A DNA stretch of 36,715 bases from the NCBI GenBank assembly GCA_964575715.1, contig CAZNSG010000290.1, positions 1 to 36,715 of the forward strand, read 5' to 3'. This stretch comes from PNAI01 sp964575715 (GTDB taxonomy: Bacteria; Pseudomonadota; Alphaproteobacteria; Rhizobiales; Xanthobacteraceae). The position numbers and the translations under genes are program-made. Under the pieces are notes generated by a model. That model did no database searches. It saw only the letters and a program-made list of their open reading frames with translations, and was not told the DNA's origin. The stretch's first letter is position 1, and each line of letters opens with the position of its first letter. Of the stretch, positions 24,186 to 32,310 are shown piece by piece.

Positions 24186-26609
24186 ATGGATGTGTGGGTA
24201 CGGCTTATCCGAGGGTTGGGCGTCGCCGGCCTCGTCCTCGCCGGGGTTGTTTTGTGCGTTGTCGCCATTCCAGCGGCAACGGGGAGCTATGCCGTAGCGC
24301 AGACAACGAATTCGATTGTCGTTGACGGCAACCGGCGGGTCGAAGCCGATACCATCCGTTCCTATTTTCGAACCGGCCCGGGCGAGCGCCTGGACGCCGC
24401 CAAAATCGACGAAGCAATCAAAGCGCTTTATGCCACCGGACTGTTCCAGGACGTTCACGTCAACCAATCCGGCGGTCGGATTATTGTGAAAGTGGTCGAA
24501 AACGCGGTCATCAACCGCGTCGCCTTCGAAGGCAACAGGAAAATCAAGGACGACCAGCTCAACAGCGAGGTACAGTCGAAGCCACGGGGAACGCTGTCGC
24601 GGCCGGCGGTGCAGGCCGACGTGCAGCGCATTGTCGAAATTTACCGCCGCAACGGCCGCTACGATGTCAAAGTCGACCCGAAGATCATTGAATTACCGAA
24701 CGGGCGTGTCGATCTGGTGTTTGAAATCAAGGAAGGCAGCAAGACCGGCGTCAGGCAAATCTTATTCGTCGGCAACAACGCCTATTCCTCGCCGCGTCTG
24801 AAAGATGAAATCAAGAGTACCGAATCCGGTCTGTTATCCTTTCTTCAGACGGGCGACATTTACGATGCGGATCGTGTCGAGGCTGATCGTGATCTACTGC
24901 GGCGGTTTTACCTCAAGCACGGTTTCGCAGATGTCCGCATCGTCTCGGCAGCCGCCGAGTATGATCCTGAGCGCAAGAACTTTACTCTCACCTTCACGAT
25001 CGATGAAGGTCGGCGCTATCGATTCGGGACTATCGACATTCAGTCGAATGTGCGCGCCGTCGATGTGCAATCGCTGCGTTCCAAGCTTAGAACCGTGCCC
25101 GGCGCCGTCTATAACGCCGAAGCCGTGGAAAAATCGGTCGAATTCATGTCGATCGACGTGGCCAAGCGCGGTTATCCGTTCTCGGTCATACGTCCGCGCG
25201 GCGAGCGCAATCCGGAAACCAGCACGATCAACCTCGTTTACACCGTCGATGAAGGACCACGCGCGTACATCGAGCGGATCAACATCCGCGGCAACAATCG
25301 TACCCGCGATTATGTGATACGGCGCGAATTCGATATTGCCGAGGGCGACGCCTATAATCGCGCGCTCATCGATCGCGCCGAGCGGCGCTTGAAAAACCTC
25401 AATTTCTTCAAGAACGTGAAGATCACGAACGAGCCGGGCTCGGCGCCCGATCGCATCGTGATCAATGTCGATGTGGAAGAGATGTCGACGGGAGAAGTCT
25501 CGGTCGCCGGCGGGTATTCAACTGCTGACGGATTCATGGGCGAATTCACCATCGGCGATCGCAACCTGATGGGAAAAGGTCAAGTCGCGAGAGCAACAAT
25601 AATGTTCGGCCAGCGCGCGCGCGGCTTCGAGCTTTCGTTTGTCGAACCCTATTTTCTCGGCTATCGGATGTCCGGCGGCGCGTCCCTATGGGCGCGGCAG
25701 ACCACGGCGTCGAGTTATTATTCCTACGACAATCAGACCGCCGGAGCGAACCTTTTCCTTGGATTCGGGCTGAGCGAGGAATTCGGGCTGCAATTGCGCT
25801 ACTCGATCTACCAGCAAAAGATCACGCTGCCGGACATTCTGAACAATTGCGTTTCGTCGCCTAGTGCACCGGTTCCGGGTGTGGTCGTGGGTGATCCATG
25901 TTACGCCGATGGCGAGGCCTCGCTTGCCGTGCGCAAGGAATTGGCCGCAGGTGCGGTGATGGTTTCGCTGGTCGGCTATACCCTGTCGCATAGCACGCTC
26001 GATAACAATAAAAACCCCACCAGTGGTTTGTACGCCGAGTTCAAGCAGGACTTTGCCGGAGTCGGCGGAGATGTGAACTTTATCCGCTCAACCGCGGAAG
26101 CACGCACCTATTACGAAGTATTCTCCGACGTCATTGGCGTCTTGCGTTTGCAGGGCGGTCATATTGCGGGCTGGGGCAGCAAGGAGCTGCGCATGCTTGA
26201 CCATTTCCAGATGGGCCCCAACCTCGTTCGCGGTTTTGCCCCGGCCGGAATTGGTCCGCGCGATTTGACACCCGGAACGTCGCAAGATGCCTCGGGCGGA
26301 ACAATGTACTGGGGCGCGAGCGTCGAAGCGCAGACGCCGTTTTACTTCCTGCCCAAGGAGGCCGGTATCAAGGGCGCAGTGTTTGCCGATGCTGGATCGC
26401 TGTGGGCTTACAAAGGACCAACGAGCTGGGACGTGACGGGTGAAACGCTTTCGCCGGCCGAATCCAACTCGATTCGCGCCTCGGTCGGCGCCGGCATCTT
26501 GTGGAGTTCGCCGTTCGGGCCGCTACGTTTCGATTTTGCTTTCCCGTTGATGAAGCAAGATTACGACCGGGTGCAACAATTCCGCTTCAGCGGCGGCACC
26601 CGGTTCTAA
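24186..26609 (+). CDS. bamA: Outer membrane assembly protein BamA
   Basis: BamA is the core of the beta-barrel assembly machine in the outer membrane. I start it at the ATG at 24186, giving 807 residues with a signal peptide (MDVWVRLIRG, a hydrophobic stretch to about residue 30, cleavage likely after AVA38). Upstream in-frame starts at 24033 (TTG) and 24117 (ATG) would put a polar, cysteine-bearing segment before the signal. About five POTRA domains follow, residues 42-380, with repeats of the type IRGNNRTRDYVIRREF. The C-terminal barrel includes the L6 motif VRGF at 681-684 and ends in RFSGGTRF, a typical terminal Phe. Confidence 0.94.
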   Translation: MDVWVRLIRGLGVAGLVLAGVVLCVVAIPAATGSYAVAQTTNSIVVDGNRRVEADTIRSYFRTGPGERLDAAKIDEAIKALYATGLFQDVHVNQSGGRIIVKVVENAVINRVAFEGNRKIKDDQLNSEVQSKPRGTLSRPAVQADVQRIVEIYRRNGRYDVKVDPKIIELPNGRVDLVFEIKEGSKTGVRQILFVGNNAYSSPRLKDEIKSTESGLLSFLQTGDIYDADRVEADRDLLRRFYLKHGFADVRIVSAAAEYDPERKNFTLTFTIDEGRRYRFGTIDIQSNVRAVDVQSLRSKLRTVPGAVYNAEAVEKSVEFMSIDVAKRGYPFSVIRPRGERNPETSTINLVYTVDEGPRAYIERINIRGNNRTRDYVIRREFDIAEGDAYNRALIDRAERRLKNLNFFKNVKITNEPGSAPDRIVINVDVEEMSTGEVSVAGGYSTADGFMGEFTIGDRNLMGKGQVARATIMFGQRARGFELSFVEPYFLGYRMSGGASLWARQTTASSYYSYDNQTAGANLFLGFGLSEEFGLQLRYSIYQQKITLPDILNNCVSSPSAPVPGVVVGDPCYADGEASLAVRKELAAGAVMVSLVGYTLSHSTLDNNKNPTSGLYAEFKQDFAGVGGDVNFIRSTAEARTYYEVFSDVIGVLRLQGGHIAGWGSKELRMLDHFQMGPNLVRGFAPAGIGPRDLTPGTSQDASGGTMYWGASVEAQTPFYFLPKEAGIKGAVFADAGSLWAYKGPTSWDVTGETLSPAESNSIRASVGAGILWSSPFGPLRFDFAFPLMKQDYDRVQQFRFSGGTRF

Positions 26610-26643
26610 CTTCGTTGGCGGATACGGGCGGCGGCATGGTGGC

Positions 26644-27720
26644 ATGACCGAGCCGATTTTTTTCAAGCAAAGTATTGGGCTGAGCGTGAGCGAAATCGCC
26701 GCGCTCACGAATGCGGAACCACGCACGGGCGATCGGCTCGATCGGCGCATAAGAAATATTGCTTCGATCGAGCTGGCTGGACCCGACGATCTCACCTTCA
26801 TCGACAATGCCAAACATGTCGGCAACTTGGAGTCGACCCACGCCGGTGCCTGCCTGCTCACTGCGCAGTTCGAAGCGCACGCGCCGCCTCATGTCGCGGT
26901 GCTGCGCGCGAGCGCGCCCTATCGCGCCTTCGTCATGGTGGCAAAAACTCTGTTCCCCCACGCGTTGCGACCGTTCTCGTTGTTTGAGGCGACCGATGTC
27001 GCGCCCGGCGCGGTCGTGCATGACAGCGCACGAATCGAAAGTGGCGTGATCATCGATCCGGGCGCTGTTATAGGTCCGCGTGCCGAAATCGGCACCGGTA
27101 GTGTGATATCAGCCGGCGCGCTGATCGGGCCGGAGGTCCGAATTGGTCGCGCAAGTGCGGTGGGAGCCGGTGCCACCGTCATGCATGCACTCATTGGCGA
27201 TCGGGTGATAATTCACACCGGATGCCGGATTGGGCAGGATGGCTATGGTTATTTAGGCGGCCCCATGCAGCGTGAAAAGATCCCGCAACTCGGTCGCGTT
27301 ATCATCCAGGATGATGTCGAAATTGGCGCCAACACGACCATCGATCGCGGCAGCTTTGGCGACACGATGATTGGGGAAGGGACTAAGATCGACAATCTGG
27401 TGCAAATCGGTCACAACGCTATGGTTGGACGGCATTGTATTTTGGTCGCGCAAGTCGGTATTTCCGGCAGCGTGACGATCATGGACAATGTCATGATCGG
27501 GGGCCAGGCGGGTGTTGCGGATCACATCGAGATTGGAGAACGCGCTGCGATTGCAGGAGGAAGCCGCGTGATAGCGAACGTCCCTGCCGGAGCGCGTTGG
27601 GGCGGATACCCCGCCGGCCCCTGGCGCGAATTTTTGCGACGCATTGCAGTGACCAAGCGATTGGCACAGCGTACGCACGGGTCGCAGGACATAAATAAAA
27701 ATCAAGGAGATCATGAATGA
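26644..27720 (+). CDS. lpxD: UDP-3-O-(3-hydroxyacyl)glucosamine N-acyltransferase
   Basis: LpxD adds the N-linked hydroxyacyl chain in the third step of lipid A synthesis, using acyl-ACP. The 358-residue protein has an N-terminal uridine-binding domain (about 1-110) and a left-handed beta-helix of hexapeptide repeats, visible as VIIDPGAVIGPRAEIGTGSV and onward. Catalytic His257 in VQIGHNAMVG corresponds to E. coli His239. GQDGYGY and ANTTIDRGSFGDT are family blocks. The start is the ATG at 26644, 34 bases after bamA. The last codons contain AAGGAGA, the ribosome-binding site of fabZ, and the stop overlaps the fabZ ATG. Confidence 0.96.
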   Translation: MTEPIFFKQSIGLSVSEIAALTNAEPRTGDRLDRRIRNIASIELAGPDDLTFIDNAKHVGNLESTHAGACLLTAQFEAHAPPHVAVLRASAPYRAFVMVAKTLFPHALRPFSLFEATDVAPGAVVHDSARIESGVIIDPGAVIGPRAEIGTGSVISAGALIGPEVRIGRASAVGAGATVMHALIGDRVIIHTGCRIGQDGYGYLGGPMQREKIPQLGRVIIQDDVEIGANTTIDRGSFGDTMIGEGTKIDNLVQIGHNAMVGRHCILVAQVGISGSVTIMDNVMIGGQAGVADHIEIGERAAIAGGSRVIANVPAGARWGGYPAGPWREFLRRIAVTKRLAQRTHGSQDINKNQGDHE

Positions 27721-28169
27721 GCGGCGAGACGCTCGACGCGATCGGGATCAGCGAGATTCTCTCCGCGCTTCCCCATCGCTATCCATTTCTCATGGTCGAT
27801 CGCATTATTGGCATTCAGAGCGATCTGCGGGCTATCGGGATCAAGAACGTAACGGCTAACGAGCCGCAATTCCTCGGGCACTTTCCGAACAGACCAGTCA
27901 TGCCGGGCGTGCTCGTAATCGAGGGCATGGCGCAAACAGCGGGCGTGCTGTGCATTCGAACTTATTCCGGGAAAGCTAAGCCCGAGCTCGTCTATTTTCT
28001 CACGATCGACAAGGCGAAGTTTCGCAAGCCCGTGGTGCCGGGCGATACGATTGAATATCACATGACACGGATCGCACGGCGACGAAACATGTGGTGGTAC
28101 CGCGGCGAAGCCATTGTCTCCGGCGAGCTGGTTGCGGAGGCTGAACTCGGCGCGATGATTGCAGAGTGA
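27717..28169 (+). CDS. fabZ: 3-hydroxyacyl-[acyl-carrier-protein] dehydratase FabZ
   Basis: FabZ dehydrates 3-hydroxyacyl-ACP in fatty acid elongation and so competes with LpxA and LpxD for the same substrate; its place between them is conserved. The 150-residue hot-dog fold protein has LPHRYPFLMVDR at 18-29 and the catalytic pair His55 and Glu69 in GHFPNRPVMPGVLVIEGMAQ, 14 residues apart as in characterised FabZ. The ATG at 27717 has AAGGAG seven bases upstream. A nearby ATG at 27713 is out of frame. The stop overlaps the lpxA GTG. Confidence 0.96.
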   Translation: MSGETLDAIGISEILSALPHRYPFLMVDRIIGIQSDLRAIGIKNVTANEPQFLGHFPNRPVMPGVLVIEGMAQTAGVLCIRTYSGKAKPELVYFLTIDKAKFRKPVVPGDTIEYHMTRIARRRNMWWYRGEAIVSGELVAEAELGAMIAE

Positions 28170-28984
28170 TAGGCGTGCCATGCATCGACCCCGCGGCATG
28201 GATCGCTGAGAGCGTGCGGCAGGCTTCCGATGTCGAGATCGGCCCATATTGTGTCATTGGGCCGCTAGTGGAATTGTGCGCCGGCGTGCGCCTGATCTCG
28301 CATGTCAACGCGAACGGCGTGACCGCGATTGGCGGGCGAACCGTGGTTGCTCCGTTCGCTTCGCTTGGTACATCCCCGCAATCGGTCAAATATCGCGGCG
28401 GGGAAACGCTACTCGTGGTCGGCGCCGATTGCGATATTCGCGAGAGTGTCACCATGAATACCGGCACGGAATACGACCGTGGTATCACCGAGGTCGGTAA
28501 CCGCTGCCTGATGATGGTTGGTTCGCACGTCGCACACGACTACAAGGTGGGCAACAATGTGACGTTTGCCTATAACGTCGTACTTGGCGGCGATGTGACG
28601 ATCGGTGATCATGTCGAGTTCGGTGGTCAGACGGCTGTGCGGCAATTCATACGCATTGGCGAGGGCGCAATGATCGTCGGCATGAGCGGGATGCGCGCCG
28701 ATCTGATTCCCCGGGGTCTCGCATCGGGGCACTTGGCCAAGCTGGTGGGTCTTAACGTGATCGGCATGAAGCGGCGCGAGTTTGCAAGAACCGAGATTCA
28801 CGCGCTTCGACAGGCTTACGAAGCATTGTTTTTCGATGCCGGACAATTTCGCGAACGGCTGGAATGGCTCGCGGCGGGTAACACCAGTCCTTTAGTCGAA
28901 CGGATGCTCACCTTCATTCGCGCAGGGGGAACGCAGCCACTGACAATGACGGCACGGCGCCGGGACGCGGACGATGAGACATGA
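28166..28984 (+). CDS. lpxA: UDP-N-acetylglucosamine acyltransferase, with two altered histidines
   Basis: LpxA starts lipid A synthesis by O-acylating UDP-GlcNAc from 3-hydroxyacyl-ACP. The 272-residue protein has hexapeptide repeats forming a left-handed beta-helix and then a helical C-terminal domain. The catalytic base is His124 in GSHVAHDYKVGN (E. coli His125), with His121 and Lys75 also kept. At the positions of E. coli His144 and His160 it has Asp143 (LGGDVTIG) and Arg159 (TAVRQFIRIG). The ruler position (E. coli Gly173) is Gly172, but its neighbours are changed. The start is a GTG overlapping the fabZ stop. It overlaps lpxI by four bases. The overall family call is secure; the substitutions deserve a check. 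Confidence 0.92.
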   Translation: MIGVPCIDPAAWIAESVRQASDVEIGPYCVIGPLVELCAGVRLISHVNANGVTAIGGRTVVAPFASLGTSPQSVKYRGGETLLVVGADCDIRESVTMNTGTEYDRGITEVGNRCLMMVGSHVAHDYKVGNNVTFAYNVVLGGDVTIGDHVEFGGQTAVRQFIRIGEGAMIVGMSGMRADLIPRGLASGHLAKLVGLNVIGMKRREFARTEIHALRQAYEALFFDAGQFRERLEWLAAGNTSPLVERMLTFIRAGGTQPLTMTARRRDADDET

Positions 28985-29859
28985 ATACGCAGTTGACAGC
29001 CGCCGCCGAGGACAAGGGACCGCTCGCGATCATCTGCGGGGGAGGTAGTTTGCCGTTTGCGGTGGCGGATGCGGCGAGGCGTAGCGGCCGGCATGTGATG
29101 CTGTTTGCCTTGCGAGGGGTGGCGGAGGCGCAGCGGGTTGCCAACTACCCGCATCATTGGATGGGGATCGGTCAGTTTGGACGATTTCTCCGACTTGCCC
29201 GGGCAGAAGGCTGCCGCGATGTGGTGCTCATCGGTAGTGTGGTGCGACCGCGCATCACTCAGCTTTGGCCGGACCTTGCCACCCTGCGGGAGCTGCCGCG
29301 GCTCATAAGACTGTTTCGCGGCGGAGATGACCATCTCTTGTCGGGAATCGTGAACATTTTCGAGAAACATGGGTTTAGATTGCTCGGAGCAGATCAGGTC
29401 GCGCCCAATATCCTCATGCCGCAAGGTGCGCTCGGGTCAGTCAAGCCGAGGGACAGCGATCGGAGCGACATCGCATGCGGACTCGCGCTCTTGCAGGCGA
29501 CTGGCCCGTTTGATATTGGCCAGGCGGTTGTGGTGGCCGACAACCGCATTCTTGCGATCGAAGCGGCGGATGGTACCGACGAAATGCTGGCCCATCTTGC
29601 TGAACTGCGCCGCAGTGGACGAATTCGCTCACGCGATGGTGCCGGTGTGCTGGTCAAGGCGCCAAAGGCAGGTCAGGATCGCAGGATCGATTTGCCCTCC
29701 ATCGGACCGCCCACGATCGAAGGTGTGGCGCGGGCTCGGCTTGCGGGTATCGCAGTAGTTTCCGGCAGCGCAATCGTTGCCGAACCCGAGCGCATGGCAA
29801 AGGCGGCGGATCAGGCAAAAATTTTTGTCGTCGGCATTGGTGCTGACGAGATCCAATGA
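28981..29859 (+). CDS. lpxI: UDP-2,3-diacylglucosamine diphosphatase LpxI
   Basis: LpxI hydrolyses UDP-2,3-diacylglucosamine to lipid X and UMP, the fourth step of lipid A synthesis. It is the alphaproteobacterial replacement of LpxH and is unrelated to it. The 292-residue protein shows the N-terminal LAIICGGGSLPFAVADAARR, the central VLIGSVVRPR and LLSGIVNIFEKHGF, and the C-terminal domain with GQAVVVADNRILAIEAADGT, VLVKAPKAGQDRRIDLPSIG and TIEGVARARLAGIAV. It overlaps both lpxA and lpxB by four bases, consistent with coupled translation. Confidence 0.94.
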   Translation: MNTQLTAAAEDKGPLAIICGGGSLPFAVADAARRSGRHVMLFALRGVAEAQRVANYPHHWMGIGQFGRFLRLARAEGCRDVVLIGSVVRPRITQLWPDLATLRELPRLIRLFRGGDDHLLSGIVNIFEKHGFRLLGADQVAPNILMPQGALGSVKPRDSDRSDIACGLALLQATGPFDIGQAVVVADNRILAIEAADGTDEMLAHLAELRRSGRIRSRDGAGVLVKAPKAGQDRRIDLPSIGPPTIEGVARARLAGIAVVSGSAIVAEPERMAKAADQAKIFVVGIGADEIQ

Positions 29860-31079
29860 GCGAGGCAACGATCCAGTCCGCCACCATCGTCCGGGGGGCA
29901 CACATCTTCCTGGTCGCAACCGAGGAATCAGGCGATCGTTTGGGGGCTGCGCTTATCCGCGCGCTGCGGGAACGCACAGGCGGAGCAGTGCGGTTTACCG
30001 GTGTCGGCGGGCGAGAGATGGTGAGCGAGGGCGTGCCAAGTCCGTTCCCGATAGATGATCTCGCCGTAATGGGATTTTCCGCACTCCCGCGGATGTTGCC
30101 GACCATTCTGCGGCGTATTCGCGAGACCGCCAATGCGATCCTCGCCGCTCAGCCCGATGCATTGGTGATCATCGATAGCCCCGATTTCACCCACCGCGTC
30201 GCGCGCCGGGTACGGGCTGCCGATCCATCGATACCAATCCTGGATTACGTCTCACCCTCGGTATGGGCATGGCGGCCGGGACGCGCGCGCGCCATGCTCC
30301 GCTATGTCGATCATGTGCTGGCGCTCCTGCCGTTCGAGCCCGCAGTGCATCAGAAGCTCGGAGGGCCGCCGTGCACCTATGTCGGGCATCCGCTATCCAA
30401 TCGAATTGGCGAGCTGCGCCCCAATGCGGAAGAAATGCGGCGAAGAGCGTCCGTCCCGCCAATCGTGCTGGTGCTACCGGGCAGCCGTGCCGGCGAGATT
30501 GAGCGCATGCTGTCGATTTTTGCCGACGCAATCGACCGTGTGCAAAAAATAATCGGGTCACTCGAAATCATACTGCCGACCGTCCCGCATTTGCACGATG
30601 CGGTGGTCGCGGCAACTGCAACATGGCCACAGCGGCCGCGCGTGGTGGTCAATCAGGTGGACAAGGACGCGGCATTCCGCGTGGCGCGCGTTGCACTTGC
30701 CAAGTCGGGAACGGTGACGCTCGAATTGGCACTTGCCGGAGTGCCGACGGTGGCGGCCTATCGCGTTTCATGGATCGAAGCTCTTGTCGCACGACTCTTG
30801 GTCAATGTGCCTTCGGTCATCCTCGCCAATCTGGTGATTGGAGAAAATATCGTGCCGGAATTTCTTCAAGAGGTTTGTACGGCCGAGCGTCTGGCGGCGG
30901 CATTGGCGCAGCTGATTGAAGAGGGTCCGGTACGGCGACGGCAGGTTGAGGCCTTTGCCAGGCTCGACGACATCATGGAAATCGGCCGGCGCAGGCCATC
31001 CGTACGCGCCGCGGATATCGTGCTCGCAACGCTGCGGCGGCCTGAGAGAAGCTTTGCGGGCAGGACACCAAGTCTGTAA
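29856..31079 (+). CDS. lpxB: Lipid-A-disaccharide synthase
   Basis: LpxB is a GT19 glycosyltransferase that joins lipid X to UDP-2,3-diacylglucosamine, making the lipid A disaccharide at the inner face of the inner membrane. The 407-residue protein begins with IFLVATEESGDRLGAALIRA, then GGREMVSEG, the conserved VIIDSPDFTHRVARRVR, YVSPSVWAWRPGRA, VGHPLSNRIGE, LPGSRAGEIERML and the C-terminal sugar-nucleotide region with AKSGTVTLELALAGVPTVAAYR. It starts inside the last codon of lpxI. After the stop there is a 79-base gap before fabH, unlike the tight spacing of the genes before it. Confidence 0.95.
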   Translation: MSEATIQSATIVRGAHIFLVATEESGDRLGAALIRALRERTGGAVRFTGVGGREMVSEGVPSPFPIDDLAVMGFSALPRMLPTILRRIRETANAILAAQPDALVIIDSPDFTHRVARRVRAADPSIPILDYVSPSVWAWRPGRARAMLRYVDHVLALLPFEPAVHQKLGGPPCTYVGHPLSNRIGELRPNAEEMRRRASVPPIVLVLPGSRAGEIERMLSIFADAIDRVQKIIGSLEIILPTVPHLHDAVVAATATWPQRPRVVVNQVDKDAAFRVARVALAKSGTVTLELALAGVPTVAAYRVSWIEALVARLLVNVPSVILANLVIGENIVPEFLQEVCTAERLAAALAQLIEEGPVRRRQVEAFARLDDIMEIGRRRPSVRAADIVLATLRRPERSFAGRTPSL

Positions 31080-31158
31080 GTTTGGATTGGCGGCTTCGAT
31101 CGCCGCCGCTCTGCTTGTCGCGATAGCACCGCGCGCAAACACAGGGAGTTTGGAGCTT

Positions 31159-32202
31159 TTGAGTTTACAGCAGTCGATCCGCGCGGCAATCACCGGTATT
31201 TATGGTTATGTGCCTGACTATGTGCTTGGTAATGCCGAACTCGCGCGCATGGTCGACACCACTGACAGCTGGATCACCGAGCGCACGGGGATCAAAGAAC
31301 GGCGCATCCTGAAAGGTGAGGGACTCGGCACCTCGCACATGGGGGCGGAGGCCGTGCGGGGGCTGCTCGCCAAGACCGGTACCAGGCCGGAAGATGTCGA
31401 GCTACTCATATGTGCCACGACGACGCCGGATTTCGTGCATCCGTGTACCGCCAACCTCATCTGCGACATGGCCGGCATCCGCAACATCGGCAGCTTCGAC
31501 GTGCAAGCGGCGTGCTCGGGCTTTCTCTATGCACTGACAGTTGCGCAGCAATTCATCGCTGCCGGCACCTATCGCAAATTAATTGTTGTCGGCGCCGACA
31601 AGATGTCGGCGATCGTCGACTACACCGACCGCGCGACTTGTGTGATTTTCGGCGATGGAGCCGCGGCTGTGCTGCTCGAGCCGAGCAGCAACGGCAAGGG
31701 TATCATGGATGTGGTCCTGCACTCAGACGGTTCCGGCATGAAACATCTGCATCAGAAGGCGGGCGGCAGCCGCATGCCGCCGACCGCGGAAACCGTCGCC
31801 AAGCGGATGCACTTCGTCTATCAGGAAGGCGCCGCCGTCTATAAATTTGCGGTTGCCGGCATGTCGGAGGTCACGCGCGACCTCATGGTGCGCAACAATC
31901 TGCAAGTCGACATGATCGATTGGGTGGTGCCACACCAGGCGAACAAGCGCATCATCGAGACGACGGCCGAGCGCCTCGGCCTCTCAATGGACAAGGTCAT
32001 GCTCACGATCCAAAAATACGGCAACACCACTTCTGCTACCATTCCGCTCTGCCTGTGGGATTATGAAAGCAAGCTCAAGATCGGTGACCGTATACTGCTC
32101 GCGGCGTTCGGCGGCGGCTTCACCTGGGGCGGTGCTTACTTGACCTGGGCTTACGACGGCGCCAAGGCGGCAAGAGACGGCAACAGCGCACGCGTCAAAT
32201 GA
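31159..32202 (+). CDS. fabH: 3-oxoacyl-ACP synthase III (FabH), Bacteroidota-like
   Basis: FabH condenses acetyl-CoA or another acyl-CoA with malonyl-ACP to start fatty acid chains. The 347-residue protein from a TTG start (AGGGAG ten bases upstream) has the complete triad: Cys119 in VQAACSGFLYAL, His259 in VPHQANKRII, Asn289 in KYGNTTSATIP. No ATG or GTG fits the family start. An ORF reaching back into lpxB is not credible. The segments KAGGSRMPPT, HFVYQEGAAVYKFAV, PLCLWDYESKLKIGDRILL and FGGGFTWGGAYLTW differ from the proteobacterial HGNTSAASIPLAL type and resemble Bacteroidota/Chlorobi FabH. Alphaproteobacterial fabH normally follows plsX. Its position after lpxB suggests an acquired extra copy feeding fatty acid or lipid A synthesis. 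Confidence 0.88.
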   Translation: MSLQQSIRAAITGIYGYVPDYVLGNAELARMVDTTDSWITERTGIKERRILKGEGLGTSHMGAEAVRGLLAKTGTRPEDVELLICATTTPDFVHPCTANLICDMAGIRNIGSFDVQAACSGFLYALTVAQQFIAAGTYRKLIVVGADKMSAIVDYTDRATCVIFGDGAAAVLLEPSSNGKGIMDVVLHSDGSGMKHLHQKAGGSRMPPTAETVAKRMHFVYQEGAAVYKFAVAGMSEVTRDLMVRNNLQVDMIDWVVPHQANKRIIETTAERLGLSMDKVMLTIQKYGNTTSATIPLCLWDYESKLKIGDRILLAAFGGGFTWGGAYLTWAYDGAKAARDGNSARVK

Positions 32203-32308
32203 CTAGAGCATTTTCAGTTTCAGTGGAAACTGAAGATGCGCTAGATTTCTTTGTTAAATCGCATTTTCTACGGCGAACCGGTTCCCACTTCGCCGGAAAA
32301 TGCTCTAG
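32203..32308. repeat. RIME-like rhizobial intergenic palindrome
   Basis: The ends CTAGAGCATTTTC (32203-32215) and GAAAATGCTCTAG (32296-32308) are perfect inverted repeats of 13 bp. Inside are two hairpins: TTCAGTTTC/GAAACTGAA (32213-32221 and 32226-32234, loop AGTG) and CGGCGAA/TTCGCCG (32271-32277 and 32289-32295), the second enclosing GAACCGGTTC. Size, ends and the GAACCGGTTCCCACTTCGCCGG segment fit the Rhizobium-specific intergenic mosaic element (RIME) type. It fills 106 of the 108 bases between the converging fabH and gltA and may terminate both. Confidence 0.8.
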
Positions 32309-32310
32309 GG

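Noticed and set aside
26644..31079. The lpxD-fabZ-lpxA-lpxI-lpxB cluster as an unusual system
   Set aside because: This is the standard alphaproteobacterial lipid A cluster; only the LpxA residues and the fabH at its end are unusual.
30916..31158. A 5' extension of fabH starting within lpxB
   Set aside because: The added 81 residues copy lpxB coding sequence in another frame and match nothing in FabH. The TTG at 31159 fits the family start.
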